Positions 1-8,591 of a stretch of 64,000 bases of DNA are shown here, one piece after another (position 1 is the stretch's first letter; each line of letters starts with the position of its first letter). The notes under the pieces are model-generated. The model worked only from the letters and a program-made list of their open reading frames with translations, was not told where the DNA came from and did no database searches. Location of the stretch: NCBI GenBank assembly GCA_040757575.1, contig JBFLXA010000004.1, positions 175,593 through 239,592 on the forward strand. Direction: 5' to 3'. Source of the stretch: PFJX01 sp040757575 (lineage in GTDB: Bacteria; Pseudomonadota; Gammaproteobacteria; Burkholderiales; Thiobacillaceae). Both the position numbers and the translations under genes were made by a program.

Positions 1-258
1 GTCTACCTGCGGGGCCATCCCCAGGAGTTGTACATGCGCACCCGCCATGACAAGAACCGGCCCCTGCTGCAAACCGACGACCCCCTGCAGAAAATCAAGG
101 AGCTCTACGCCCTGCGCCACCCCCTTTATATGCAGACGGCGGACATCGTCCTGGAAACCGGCCGCCAGAGCGTGCACTGCCTGGTGCGGCGGCTGGAGAA
201 CAACCTGGATCTGGCGGTGGTGGGCTCCGGCGATCCCTGCGAGACCGGTACCTCCTGA
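1..258 (+). CDS. aroK: Shikimate kinase, C-terminal part (partial)
   Basis: Shikimate kinase phosphorylates shikimate with ATP in the cytoplasmic chorismate pathway. Only the last 85 residues are in the window, and the frame is open from base 1. Visible family features are a leading VYLRG strand, then RTRHDKNRPLL, which fits the lid region with the ATP- and shikimate-contacting arginines, and RHPLYMQTADIVLETG, typical of the C-terminal helix and last strand. In most betaproteobacteria aroK is followed directly by aroB. Here the next gene is a convergent VanZ-like gene and aroB is about 45 kb away. The identity rests on motif recognition and is fairly secure. Confidence 0.85.
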   Translation, partial: VYLRGHPQELYMRTRHDKNRPLLQTDDPLQKIKELYALRHPLYMQTADIVLETGRQSVHCLVRRLENNLDLAVVGSGDPCETGTS

Positions 259-265
259 ATCGGGC

Positions 266-1351
266 TCAACGGCTTGGCGGGCGGGCCGGGCGGATGCCGT
301 ATAGAAAAGACATCCCCAAGGTGGTCAGGGCCAGATAAGGCCAGAAAGAGGCGGCAGCCTTGGCCAGGCCCACGATGTTGAACAGGCTTGCCTGGGGCCA
401 GAGGAGGTACTCCGCCTGCCAGGCCCGCAGCAGGATCACGGCTCCCAGCAGACCCATCGCCGCCTGGCGCCGATGGCGGGAAACCGGCGGGGACAGCAAT
501 AGCCAGAAGGCCAGCAAAAAGCCCAGCAGGCTTTCCAGGGATAGCACTCCGCCCGCAGCCCGCAGCTTCAGCAGCATGGTGGCGACCACCAGCTTGGTGG
601 CGAAGGCGAAGATGAACAGCAACAGGGTGGCGGTGACATAGCGTCCCGGGCGCAGCAAACAGGCAAAGAAAGCTCCCAGGGCGGCCATTTCAAGAAACAC
701 GGCAAAAAACCAGGGCAGGTTCACCTGGCTGATGCCTTCCGGCGGCGTGTCGAAGGGGCGCAGATGCAGCCCCAGCCAGCCGGCCCCTGGAAAGGGCAGC
801 AGGGAAAACTGGGTGAACACCCATACGGCCAGCAGCACCAGCCCCCAGCTGGCCCAGGGCTGGGGGCGAATCCAGTCCCGGCGCCAGCGCCGGGACCAGC
901 GGACGGCGCGCCGCCAGCGATGGTGGTGCAGGGTCAGCAGGGCGCCGCCCAGGGTACCCAGCACGTTAAGGCACACATCCAGATTGGAAGAAATGCGGTC
1001 CGACAGAAAGCCTTGGAGGCTTTCCAGCAGGATGCTCAAGGCCGTGCCGGCCAGCAGGGTCAGGAAGATGGCCCGGGCCCGGTGCTGGGGCTGGCTCAGG
1101 GTGAGGGCCAGCAGATAGCCGAAGGGCACGTAGACCAGCAGGTTGGTGGAGATGTCCGTGCGGGTGATGTAAGGGGGGAGGGGGGCGAACAGAAAGCCCA
1201 GGGACCAGTCATCCAGCTGCCAGCCGGCAGTGGAATACAGGCTGCCGAACACGATCAGCAGGCTGTAAGTGGCGAGATAGCGGTGGACGAGGGGGGAGAG
1301 GGGCGCGGCCATGGAGGCGGCCATGGGGCCATCAGGATGGTAGTGCGCCAT
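266..1351 (-). CDS. VanZ-like family membrane protein
   Basis: A polytopic membrane protein of about 361 residues. The N-terminal half has the VanZ-like pattern: a first membrane segment, then TDISTNLLVYVPFGYLLAL, an acidic residue in ILLESLQGFLSDR, and SNLDVCLNVLGTLGGALL. The second half adds four or five hydrophobic helices. VanZ-like proteins are common near exosortase loci, but their biochemical role is not established. The ATG at 1351 is preferred because an upstream in-frame start at 1402 would lie inside the terminator of the PEP-CTERM gene. The gene converges on aroK with a gap of only 7 bases. Confidence 0.75.
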   Translation of the reverse strand: MAHYHPDGPMAASMAAPLSPLVHRYLATYSLLIVFGSLYSTAGWQLDDWSLGFLFAPLPPYITRTDISTNLLVYVPFGYLLALTLSQPQHRARAIFLTLLAGTALSILLESLQGFLSDRISSNLDVCLNVLGTLGGALLTLHHHRWRRAVRWSRRWRRDWIRPQPWASWGLVLLAVWVFTQFSLLPFPGAGWLGLHLRPFDTPPEGISQVNLPWFFAVFLEMAALGAFFACLLRPGRYVTATLLLFIFAFATKLVVATMLLKLRAAGGVLSLESLLGFLLAFWLLLSPPVSRHRRQAAMGLLGAVILLRAWQAEYLLWPQASLFNIVGLAKAAASFWPYLALTTLGMSFLYGIRPARPPSR

Positions 1352-1400
1352 GCTGGCATGGCCTTCCCGTGACCTCAAGGGGCGGGCAGGGGGCACCGGC

Positions 1401-1432
1401 AAAAAAAAACGGCGATCCGAAGATCGCCGTTT
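1401..1432 (-). terminator. Rho-independent terminator of the PEP-CTERM gene
   Basis: A perfect 11-bp stem (1407-1417 paired with 1422-1432) closes a 4-base loop that reads UUCG on the minus-strand transcript, followed by an uninterrupted T run to 1401. It begins about 20 bases after the stop codon of the PEP-CTERM gene. It should separate that gene from the VanZ-like gene downstream. Confidence 0.92.
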
Positions 1433-1453
1433 CCGGGGCAGGTAACCCTGCTA

Positions 1454-2284
1454 TCAGGCAGCCTTGCGGGCGCGGGCGCCGATCAGGCCCAGCAGGCCCA
1501 GACCCAGCAGGGCCAGCGCCTGGGGTTCGGGCACGTTGCAGGCGCCGCCGGTGCAGACAGAGCCCTTGGGTACGGAAGCGAAGCGCAGGGTGCCGCCGGC
1601 GTACAGCACTTCACCGAAACCGTCACCGAAGAAGGTGATGGTGGAGAAGAAGCTGGAGCTGTCGATGGCGCCGATGAAGTTGGTGTAGGTGCCTTGGGCG
1701 GGGATGCCGGGGTTGTCGCTGGAAGACAGGGCGTTGGCGGGCAGGGTGAAGGCGCCACCGTCGAAGGCGATCCACAGGCCGGAACCGTTGGCGGGCACGC
1801 CGTAATCGGCCTGAACGTCGGCGGGGCGGGTGTTGGTCATGCAGCAGGTGGCCCAGTCACCGATCTCGAAGCCGAAGGCGTTCACGGGGGAGGAGAAGGT
1901 GAAGGTCAGGCCGGAGCTGAAACCGGGGATGTCAGCCTTGCCGCCCACGCCACCACCAGCAGCACCGCCGGGGCTGATGTCCCAGATGGCGCCGGTCATG
2001 TTGCTGTAGGAGCCGGGGCCACCGAAGGGGGAGGCGGAACCACCGGTGGGGCGGGTCACGGTGACGGTGGCGGGGTTGCCGTCCTTGTCGATGTAGTTGT
2101 AGACGTTCTGGCCGGACACCACCTGGGCAGTCACCACGGTGGAACCGGTGGCGGTGATGACGTTGTCGAAGCCGGCGGTGATGCCGTTCAGGGCAGTGTT
2201 GACGGTGTAAGGCGCGGCCATGGCGCTGGTGGCGGCAAAGACGCCGGAAGCGATCAGGGCAACGGAAAGCAGAGTTTTCTTCAT
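1454..2284 (-). CDS. PEP-CTERM sorting domain-containing protein
   Basis: A 276-residue secreted protein. Residues 1-23 form a Sec signal peptide (MKKTLLSVALIASGVFAATSAMA cleavage type). The middle is Gly/Ser/Thr-rich and beta-rich with no recognised enzyme motif. The C-terminus carries the exosortase signal: VPEP, a hydrophobic Ala/Leu/Gly segment, then a basic end with RARK. XrtA is expected to cut there during export and so anchor or release the protein in the envelope or biofilm matrix. It has its own sigma-54 type promoter at 2344-2359, an AGGGGT ribosome site before the ATG and a strong terminator, so it is probably a single-gene transcript. It is the only clear PEP-CTERM substrate in this window, about 15 kb from xrtA. 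Confidence 0.93.
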   Translation of the reverse strand: MKKTLLSVALIASGVFAATSAMAAPYTVNTALNGITAGFDNVITATGSTVVTAQVVSGQNVYNYIDKDGNPATVTVTRPTGGSASPFGGPGSYSNMTGAIWDISPGGAAGGGVGGKADIPGFSSGLTFTFSSPVNAFGFEIGDWATCCMTNTRPADVQADYGVPANGSGLWIAFDGGAFTLPANALSSSDNPGIPAQGTYTNFIGAIDSSSFFSTITFFGDGFGEVLYAGGTLRFASVPKGSVCTGGACNVPEPQALALLGLGLLGLIGARARKAA

Positions 2285-2343
2285 GGTGGACCCCTAGGTT
2301 TGTTGATGGCAAGTAAGGTAATCTTTACCTTGCGCATCTAAAA

Positions 2344-2359
2344 GCAGAAGCCGTGCCAG
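2344..2359 (-). promoter_or_regulatory. Sigma-54 (RpoN) type promoter of the PEP-CTERM gene
   Basis: The minus strand reads TGGCACGGCTTCTGCT. It has the invariant GG and GC dinucleotides exactly 10 bases apart and a perfect TGGCACG -24 element. The -12 element is CTGCT against the TTGCA/T consensus. Transcription would start near 2333, giving a leader of about 50 bases. XrtA-type PEP-CTERM genes are reported to be controlled by RpoN with the PrsK/PrsR two-component system; no prsK or prsR is in this window. Confidence 0.75.
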
Positions 2360-2470
2360 CTTTTGTTTTCGTGATTAACTATCTGTTGTGTAAGCGTTTT
2401 TTTATTGTTCTAGGTGGTTCGTACCAGGCGGCACGAACTCAAGTGTAAAAAATGGCGACAGACAGTCCGT

Positions 2471-3214
2471 TCAATGGTTTGGCAACATCTCGACCGCACC
2501 CGCCTGGGCGAAGCGCTGGTGCAAGGCAGCACTGTCCGCCTGGGCGCGAACCAGTTCTTCGGTGGTCATCGCCGCCGTCAGTTTGTCCCGATACAACAGG
2601 GCCTCTTCATGGCCCCTGGCAGCGGCCACGTTGAGCCAGACGTAGGCTTTTTCCTTGTCGGGTAGAGAGGCCAGGCCGTCCCGGTAAAGAATTCCCAATT
2701 CATACTGGGCATCCAGGTGGCCGCCTTCTGCCGCCTCCGTGAAATGGCCTTGGGCAGCGCGGAAATCCTGTATGGTGCCTTTGCCTTTCAAATGAGCCAG
2801 GGCCATCAGATAGGCAGCCTCCGGGTGGTGCTGGGCAGCGGCGGCCTTGAGGGGGGGCAGGGCCTTGGTGTATTCACCCCGCTGCCAGTGCTGCCAACCC
2901 ACGTAGTACTGGGCCTGGGCATCGCCCCGGGCGGCCTCTTCCCGGGCCTTGGCCAGGAGGGGGTCCACCGCCACAACGGGTTCCCCCGTCGGGGAGGTGC
3001 CGGTGTCCGGGCTCAGCCAGAAGCCAATCCCCACGGCTGTGGCCACAACCAGGAACAGGCCCACGCTGATGCGGGCCATCAGGTTGGTGCGCGGGGAGAG
3101 GGTCTTGAAGTGCAGCTTGCACTGTCGGCAGCGGTAAACCGTGAAATCTCCGTGGGCGGCCACCTTCTGGGACGGCCGCACATCTTCACTACCGCATCGG
3201 GGGCAAGTCACCAC
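2471..3214 (-). CDS. Zinc-ribbon, membrane-anchored Sel1-repeat protein
   Basis: From the start chosen here the protein has a CPRCG...CRQC zinc ribbon in the first 30 residues, one membrane span (ISVGLFLVVATAVGIGFWL), then Sel1-like repeats: DAQAQYYVGW, HPEAAYLMALAHLKGKG, HLDAQYELGILYRDG and KAYVWLNVAAARGH. Sel1 repeats are protein-interaction solenoids. The zinc ribbon resembles MJ0042/DUF-type N-terminal ribbons seen on envelope-regulator-like proteins. The GTG codons at 3214 and 3211 are preferred because a GGGAGG ribosome site lies just upstream. A further ATG at 3313 would add a disordered Pro/Asp-rich leader. The partner is unknown. Confidence 0.7.
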   Translation of the reverse strand: MVTCPRCGSEDVRPSQKVAAHGDFTVYRCRQCKLHFKTLSPRTNLMARISVGLFLVVATAVGIGFWLSPDTGTSPTGEPVVAVDPLLAKAREEAARGDAQAQYYVGWQHWQRGEYTKALPPLKAAAAQHHPEAAYLMALAHLKGKGTIQDFRAAQGHFTEAAEGGHLDAQYELGILYRDGLASLPDKEKAYVWLNVAAARGHEEALLYRDKLTAAMTTEELVRAQADSAALHQRFAQAGAVEMLPNH

Positions 3215-3431
3215 CTGTCCTCCCGGGCGCCGGGGCCCACGGGCACGCTCGTGCCTCGGGTCAGACCCCGGGTGGTCCGGTGATGCGGTATCGGGGTCGA
3301 GGTCGGGATTCACTGAAGGCGAAGGGGATTGTGGGCGCGGAGGGGACGAAACCTTAACCGAATTTTTCTGTTTCCGGCATGGGGCCAGGCTTTAGCCGGG
3401 TGTAAGAAAAGCTGACATCCGTCCAGATGGC

Positions 3432-4865
3432 CTAGGCTGCCCGGGGTCTGGGGCCGGTGAGGGAGCCCAGGGCCATGCCTAACAGTGCCATGAGGAAGCC
3501 GGCAAACTGGGGCGGGATGGGGCCTTCGCCTTCGGGAAGCCAGATTTCCATGGGTATCCAGGTGGCCAGGCCCAGGGCGATGGCGAAGTAGGCCCCCCGG
3601 GTGGTGGCCCGCTTCCAGTACAGCCCGGCCACCAGGGGCACGAAGGCCAGCACCAGGGTCACCTTGTAGGCGTTGGCCACCATTTCGTGGATGCCGGTTT
3701 CCTGTTCCAGGGACCAGAGGGCATAGAGGGTCACCAGCACGGCAAAGCCGGCCACCACCCAGCGGGTCATCACCAGCAGTTGTTTGTCGCTCATGTGCTT
3801 GCGGCGGGTGACGAAGCCCTTGAGGACGTTTTCAGACAGGGTGACGGAGGGGGCCAGCAGGGTGCCGGAGGCGGTGGACATGATCACCGACAACAGGGCG
3901 CCGTAGAAGATTACCTGGGCCAGCAGGGGCATATGGCCGGTGACCAGCAGGGGCAGGATCTTCTGGGCGTCCTCGCTCAGGTACTGCTGCACCATGGCCG
4001 GGTCGATCATCAACGCGGAATAGGTCAGGAACAGGGGCACGGCGGCGAACAGGAAATAGGCGATGCCACCCCCCACGGTGCCCCAGACGGCCACGTTCTC
4101 GTTTTTTGAAGAGTTGGCCCGCTGGAACACGTCCTGCTGGGGAATGGAGCCAAAACCCATGGTGATGAGGCCCGAGATGAAGGCCACCATGGCCACGGCA
4201 TTGAGTTCCGGCCAGAACTCGAACTTGTTGTTTTCCACCGCATGTTGCACCACCGGCGCCAAGCCGCCGGTGAGGCCGGTCACCAGCCAGGCGATGTAGA
4301 AAAGGCCCAGGACGATGACGATCATCTGGAAGAAGGTGGTGAGGGCCACGGACCACATGCCGCCGTAGAGGGTGTACATGAGCACGATGGCGGCGCCGAT
4401 GAGGATACCCTGGGCCTGGGTGACCTGGCCGTCGGACAGCACGTTGAACACCAGTCCCAGGGCGGTGACCTGGGCCGACACCCAGCCCAGGTAGGACAGC
4501 ACGATGGCCACGCCGGTGATGATTTCCACCTTTCGGTCATAGCGTTCCCGGTAGAAGTCGGCGATGGTGAGCAGGTTCATGCGGTACAGCTTGCGGGCGA
4601 AGAAGAGACCGAACAGGATCAGGCACAGGGAGGCGCCGAAAGGGTCCGATATCAGCCCGCCCAGGTTGCCTTCCATGAAGGTGGCGGGAATGCCCAGCAC
4701 CGTTTCCGCCCCGAACCAGGTGGCGAACACCATGGCCATGACAATGTAGAGTGGCAGGGAGCGGCCGGCGGCGATGTAATCCCGGGCGTTGTGGACTTTG
4801 GTGGCGGCATACATGCCGATGGCGATGGACACGAACAGGTAGAGGAGGACGAAGCCAAGCAGCAT
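3432..4865 (-). CDS. Sodium:solute symporter (SSS family)
   Basis: A polytopic transporter of 477 residues with about 13 hydrophobic helices, matching the SSS/PutP family in length and order. Typical stretches are the early AGRSLPLYIVMAMVFATWFGAETVLG, the ITGVAIVLSYLGWVSAQVTALG helix and the GFGSIPQQDVFQR loop. These proteins use the sodium gradient to import solutes such as amino acids, acetate, urea or pantothenate; the substrate cannot be read from the sequence. The ATG at 4865 follows a GGAGAT ribosome site and sits 4 bases after the ubiB stop codon, so it is probably co-transcribed with ubiB. A longer start at 4886 would overlap ubiB and lie upstream of the ribosome site. Confidence 0.85.
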   Translation of the reverse strand: MLLGFVLLYLFVSIAIGMYAATKVHNARDYIAAGRSLPLYIVMAMVFATWFGAETVLGIPATFMEGNLGGLISDPFGASLCLILFGLFFARKLYRMNLLTIADFYRERYDRKVEIITGVAIVLSYLGWVSAQVTALGLVFNVLSDGQVTQAQGILIGAAIVLMYTLYGGMWSVALTTFFQMIVIVLGLFYIAWLVTGLTGGLAPVVQHAVENNKFEFWPELNAVAMVAFISGLITMGFGSIPQQDVFQRANSSKNENVAVWGTVGGGIAYFLFAAVPLFLTYSALMIDPAMVQQYLSEDAQKILPLLVTGHMPLLAQVIFYGALLSVIMSTASGTLLAPSVTLSENVLKGFVTRRKHMSDKQLLVMTRWVVAGFAVLVTLYALWSLEQETGIHEMVANAYKVTLVLAFVPLVAGLYWKRATTRGAYFAIALGLATWIPMEIWLPEGEGPIPPQFAGFLMALLGMALGSLTGPRPRAA

Positions 4866-4869
4866 GGGT

Positions 4870-6396
4870 TTATCTCCACAAGTCACTGAATAGGTGTGTG
4901 GCCGTCAATGCGGCCAGCAGCACGGCGATCACCGCCAGCCAGCGGTTGCGGGCCTGTTGCTGGCGCAGCATGGTAACTAGCCCTTCTTCGAGTTTCTCCA
5001 GCCGGTCTGCCCGCAGGGCTGTGTGGGCCAGGCGGGGCAGCTGGGGGATCACCGCACCCCAGTAGGGGGCCTCTTCCTTGAAACTGCGCAGCCAGCCCCG
5101 CCAGCCGATCTGTTCGTTCATCCAGCGTTCCAGGAAGGGCTTGGCGGTGGACCACAGGTCCAGGTCCGGGTCCAGGTCCCGGCCCAGGCCTTCGATGTTG
5201 AGCAGAGTCTTTTGCAGCATCACCAGCTGGGGCTGGATTTCCATGCCGAAGCGGCGGGAGGTCTGGAACAGGCGCAGCAGCACCTTGCCGAAGGCGATTT
5301 CCTTCAGGGGCCGGTCGAACACGGGTTCGCACACGGCGCGGATGGCGGCCTCGAATTCGTCCACCCGGGTTTCGGGGGGCACCCAGCCGGAATCCAGGTG
5401 GGTCTGGGCCACTTTCTTGTAGTCCCGGCGGAAGAAGGCCAGGAAGTTCTGGGCCAGGTAGTTCTTGTCCGTGTCCGTCAGGGTGCCCATGATGCCGAAG
5501 TCCAGGGCCACGTATTTGCCCTCCGGCGTCACCAGGATGTTGCCCGGGTGCATGTCGGCATGGAAAAAGCCGTCCCGAAACACCTGGGTGAAGAAGATTT
5601 CCACCCCGGCCCGGGCCAGGCGGGGGATGTCCACCCCCTGGCGGCGCAGTTCGTCCACCCGGGAGATGGGCAGGCCGTCCATCCAGCTCATCACCATCAC
5701 CTGGGCGTCGCAGTAGTCCCAGTACACCTCGGGCACCGCCAGCAGGGGGGAATCCTTGAAGTTGCGGTGCAACTGGGAGCAGTTGGCCGCTTCCCGGATC
5801 TGGTCCAGTTCGTCGTCCAGGTGCTTGGCGAATTCCGCCACCACTTCCCGGGGTTTCAGGCGCTTGCCGTCCCACCACAGGGTTTCCACCAGGCCGGCCA
5901 GCACTTCCAGCAGCTTCACGTCCTGGCCGATGACCTTGCCGATGCCGGGGCGCAGGATTTTGACCGCCACAGCTTCCCCTGTTTTAAGCCGTGCCCGGTG
6001 CACCTGGGCCACGGAAGCGGAGGCCACGGGGGTGGGGTCGAATTCGGCGAAGACTTCCTGCACTGGCCGGCCATAGGCCTGGTGCAGCACCGCCAGGGCC
6101 TGCTGGCTGGGGAAGGGAGGCACCCGGTCCTGGAGCCGGGCCAGTTCGTCGGCGATGTCCGGGGGCACCAGGTCCCGCCGGGTGGAAAGCATCTGGCCGA
6201 ACTTGATGAAGATGGGCCCCAGGGATTCCAGGGCCAGGCGCAGACGTTCGCCCCGGGGGGCGGACAGATTGCGCCAGAAGAAGGCCAGGCGCACTGCCCA
6301 GCGCACCCCCCGCACCCGTTCATGGCCCAGGAAGAACTCGTCCAGCCCGTAACGGGCGGCGACCAGCCAGATGCGCAGTAGACGGAATAGATACAT
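4870..6396 (-). CDS. ubiB: Ubiquinone biosynthesis regulatory protein kinase-like UbiB
   Basis: A 508-residue member of the atypical ABC1/ADCK/UbiB kinase-like family, needed for aerobic ubiquinone synthesis and acting at the inner membrane. Visible are the signature KFGQ (residues 65-68) followed by STRRDLVP, the alanine-rich nucleotide loop ASASVAQVH in place of a Gly-rich loop, AVAVKILRP with the catalytic-lobe lysine, FHADMHPGNILV and VALDFG for the metal-binding site. The C-terminus ends in a hydrophobic membrane segment. It lies 6 bases after ubiJ. The ubiJ-ubiB pairing matches the known ubiE-ubiJ-ubiB arrangement, although ubiE is absent here. Confidence 0.95.
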   Translation of the reverse strand: MYLFRLLRIWLVAARYGLDEFFLGHERVRGVRWAVRLAFFWRNLSAPRGERLRLALESLGPIFIKFGQMLSTRRDLVPPDIADELARLQDRVPPFPSQQALAVLHQAYGRPVQEVFAEFDPTPVASASVAQVHRARLKTGEAVAVKILRPGIGKVIGQDVKLLEVLAGLVETLWWDGKRLKPREVVAEFAKHLDDELDQIREAANCSQLHRNFKDSPLLAVPEVYWDYCDAQVMVMSWMDGLPISRVDELRRQGVDIPRLARAGVEIFFTQVFRDGFFHADMHPGNILVTPEGKYVALDFGIMGTLTDTDKNYLAQNFLAFFRRDYKKVAQTHLDSGWVPPETRVDEFEAAIRAVCEPVFDRPLKEIAFGKVLLRLFQTSRRFGMEIQPQLVMLQKTLLNIEGLGRDLDPDLDLWSTAKPFLERWMNEQIGWRGWLRSFKEEAPYWGAVIPQLPRLAHTALRADRLEKLEEGLVTMLRQQQARNRWLAVIAVLLAALTATHLFSDLWR

Positions 6397-6402
6397 CAGG
6401 GG

Positions 6403-7014
6403 TTATTCGTTTGCGGGCCGGGTTTCCAGCAGCTTCAGCCGGGCCTCCAGCCGGTCCGCGTCTTCCCGCAGCCGGTCCACGTCGGCGATGAAGGCTTTCA
6501 CTGCCAGGGGGTCCGCCAGCAGGCCGGCTTCATGGACGGCGTATTCGGTGACATTCCGGCCCAGGTTGTCCACCGCCTGGGTGCGCCAGGCGGAAAAGCC
6601 CTGGAGGGCCTGGTCGAAACGGCTGGCGGCCATGTCGCCCAGATAGGGACGCAGGGCCAGGACCCAGTCGAAATCCGCCACGGCATGGGCGATGTCGGCA
6701 GCCAGCAGGCCATCCCCTTCCGCCCGGAACAGATCGTTCATCGTTCCCCCCGTGAACCAGCGGGGCAGGGCAGCCGGGTCCGGCGTAAGGGTCAGGGTGG
6801 ACAAGGCCCCCGCCAGGGCATCGGCTTCGGTATCCGGGCCCGGTACCGTGAAACGGCCATCGCCATCCACGGCCAGTTCCAGGGGACGCAGGGGAAGGGC
6901 CAGGATGACCCGCTTGCCGGCGTGGCGGACCAGCCGCTGTCGGGACATGGGCTGGCGCGCAAGCAGGGCGTTCAGGGCGCTGGTAAGGATGGATTCGGGG
7001 AGTGGCGCAGGCAT
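6403..7014 (-). CDS. ubiJ: SCP2-domain ubiquinone biosynthesis accessory factor UbiJ
   Basis: A protein of about 203 residues. The N-terminal part (about 1-110) has the SCP2 lipid-binding pattern, including RVILALPLRPLELAVDGDGRF and LTLTPDPAALPRWFTGG. The C-terminal part ends in a heptad-like helical stretch (AFIADVDRLREDADRLEARLKLLE), as in UbiJ, which holds ubiquinone intermediates for the Ubi complex in the cytosol. Identity is supported by ubiB directly downstream. The ATG at 7014 lies 36 bases from the divergent mtnA start. The upstream frame is open but shows no family similarity. Confidence 0.85.
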   Translation of the reverse strand: MPAPLPESILTSALNALLARQPMSRQRLVRHAGKRVILALPLRPLELAVDGDGRFTVPGPDTEADALAGALSTLTLTPDPAALPRWFTGGTMNDLFRAEGDGLLAADIAHAVADFDWVLALRPYLGDMAASRFDQALQGFSAWRTQAVDNLGRNVTEYAVHEAGLLADPLAVKAFIADVDRLREDADRLEARLKLLETRPANE

Positions 7015-7050
7015 GGCGCGATTGTAGGGCAAGCACGGATAATCCGGCCC

Positions 7051-8181
7051 ATGAACGTACACGGCATACCCACCCGCACCATCCGGCCCGTATCTGGCGG
7101 GGTCGAGATCATCGACCAGACCCGCCTGCCCCACGAATTCGTCACCCGCCTGTTGACCACCCCGGAAGCGGCCGCCGAGGCCATCGCCGTCATGCGGGTG
7201 CGGGGGGCGCCCCTCATCGGCGCCACCGCCGCCTATGGCCTGGCCCTGGCGGCGAACCGGGACGCATCGGACGCCGGCCTGGAGTCCGCTGCCCGGCTGC
7301 TGGTGGCCACCCGGCCCACGGCGGTGAACCTCAAATGGGCGGTGGATCGGGTGCTGGCCGTGCTGCGAGATAAGGAAGTGAGTGACCGCTCACGCATCGC
7401 CTGGGCGGAGGCCGCTGCCCTGTGCGAAGAAGACGTGACCCAGAACCAGGCCATCGGCCGGCACGGGCTGGCACTCATCCAGGGGGTGGCGGCGCGCAAA
7501 CCCGGCCTGGTGAACGTGCTCACCCACTGCAACGCCGGCTGGCTGGGTACCGTGGACTGGGGCACGGCCCTGGCCCCCGTCTTTGCCGCCCAGGCGGCCG
7601 GGGTGCCGATCCACGTCTGGGTGGACGAAACCCGGCCCCGCAACCAGGGGGCCAGTCTCACGGCCTGGGAACTGAACCAGGCGGGCATCCCCCATACGGT
7701 CATCGCCGATAACGCGGGGGGCCACCTCATGCAGCAGGGCCAGGTGGACCTGTGCATCGTCGGCACGGACCGTACAGCCGCCAACGGTGACGTATGCAAC
7801 AAGATCGGCACCTATCTGAAGGCCCTGGCGGCCTTCGACAATGGCGTGCCCTTCTACGTGGCTGCCCCGGGGCCCAGCATCGACTTTCGCCTGGCCAGCG
7901 GCCGGGACATTCCCATCGAGGAACGGGCTGGCGACGAAGTGGGGTGCATCGCCGGGCGCACCGATGACGGCAGGTTAGTGAGCGTTCACCTGACGCCGGC
8001 AGGGACTCTCTGCGCCAATCCGGCCTTCGACGTGACCCCGGCCCGGCTGGTGACCGGGCTCATTACGGAACGGGGCGTCTGCGCGGCCAGCCGGTTGGGC
8101 CTGGCCGCCCTCTATGTCATTTTCAGAAGACGACTGCACCAGTTCACGGGGCTGGCCGCCCGGTGTGCAGCCGACTTCTGA
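7051..8181 (+). CDS. mtnA: Methylthioribose-1-phosphate isomerase, altered C-terminus
   Basis: Isomerises 5-methylthioribose-1-phosphate to methylthioribulose-1-phosphate. The family motifs are intact: RVRGAPLIGATAAYG (about 49-64), catalytic Cys160 in LTHCNAGWLGT and catalytic Asp240 in IVGTDRTAANGDV. The protein is normal up to GLAALY (residue 355). After that the frame runs into the inserted Tn402-like element and ends with about 21 foreign residues (VIFRRRLHQFT...). Joining the two target-site copies restores GLAALYPERVCNE followed by a stop. That makes a 362-residue protein whose last 8 bases overlap the aldolase start at 10110. The catalytic residues are untouched, so activity may survive. 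The gene is divergent from ubiJ. Confidence 0.95.
   Translation: MNVHGIPTRTIRPVSGGVEIIDQTRLPHEFVTRLLTTPEAAAEAIAVMRVRGAPLIGATAAYGLALAANRDASDAGLESAARLLVATRPTAVNLKWAVDRVLAVLRDKEVSDRSRIAWAEAAALCEEDVTQNQAIGRHGLALIQGVAARKPGLVNVLTHCNAGWLGTVDWGTALAPVFAAQAAGVPIHVWVDETRPRNQGASLTAWELNQAGIPHTVIADNAGGHLMQQGQVDLCIVGTDRTAANGDVCNKIGTYLKALAAFDNGVPFYVAAPGPSIDFRLASGRDIPIEERAGDEVGCIAGRTDDGRLVSVHLTPAGTLCANPAFDVTPARLVTGLITERGVCAASRLGLAALYVIFRRRLHQFTGLAARCAADF
8115..8139 (+). repeat. Left terminal inverted repeat (IRi-like)
   Basis: 25 bp starting TGTCATTTTCAGAAG and ending CGACTGCAC, as in class 1 integron IRi. It abuts the target duplication CTCTA (8110-8114), which sits inside codons 354-355 of mtnA. A second, inverted copy of the inner half lies at 8165-8182. 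Confidence 0.93.
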
Positions 8182-8260
8182 ACGGGCCGCGTCAGCAGTC
8201 CTATACACGAAGCGCCGCGAAGAACCGGAATTGCTCAGAACTCCCCTGCACGATGCGGCC

Positions 8261-8289
8261 TTGTTATGTGGTCGCATTGTGACTACAAT
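8261..8289 (+). promoter_or_regulatory. Sigma-70 type promoter and candidate operator of relB-yafQ
   Basis: TTGTTA (8261-8266) and TACAAT (8284-8289) are separated by exactly 17 bases, 33 bases before the antitoxin ATG. The inverted repeat ATTGT/ACAAT (8276-8280, 8285-8289) covers the -10 element. That suits autorepression by a ribbon-helix-helix RelB/DinJ antitoxin. The promoter match is direct; the operator role is inferred. Confidence 0.65.
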
Positions 8290-8321
8290 ATGGGTGTTTG
8301 AACCATTCCCGGAGAATTGCC

Positions 8322-8591
8322 ATGAGCACTACAGCCGACACCTACGTCCGCGCCCGCATCGACACCAACACCAAGGAACGCGCCGCCAGCGCACTCGAAG
8401 CAATGGGCTTGTCGATTTCCGACGCCATCCGCCTGTTGATGCTGCGCATCGCCGATGAGCACCGCTTGCCTTTTGACGTGAAGGTGCCCAACGCCACGAC
8501 CAAAAAGGCGATTGCCGAACTGGAAGCGGGCAAGGGCAAGAAGTTCGCCAGCGTGGACAACCTAATGGCAGACCTGCATGCGGACGATTGA
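8322..8591 (+). CDS. RelB/DinJ family antitoxin
   Basis: An 89-residue protein. The N-terminal half has a ribbon-helix-helix DNA-binding pattern (VRARIDTNTKERAASALEAMGLSISDAIRLLMLRIA), as in DinJ/RelB. The Lys- and acid-rich C-terminal tail is the usual toxin-wrapping segment. It should neutralise the YafQ-like toxin and repress their shared promoter. The ATG at 8322 follows GGAG at a suitable distance; an upstream ATG at 8298 has no ribosome site. It overlaps the toxin gene by 14 bases. The pair lies wholly inside the Tn402-like element, which it may help to maintain. Confidence 0.88.
   Translation: MSTTADTYVRARIDTNTKERAASALEAMGLSISDAIRLLMLRIADEHRLPFDVKVPNATTKKAIAELEAGKGKKFASVDNLMADLHADD

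Noticed and set aside
5023..6381. A 452-codon plus-strand frame
   Set aside because: Antisense to ubiB; composition is that of a shadow frame and it matches no family.
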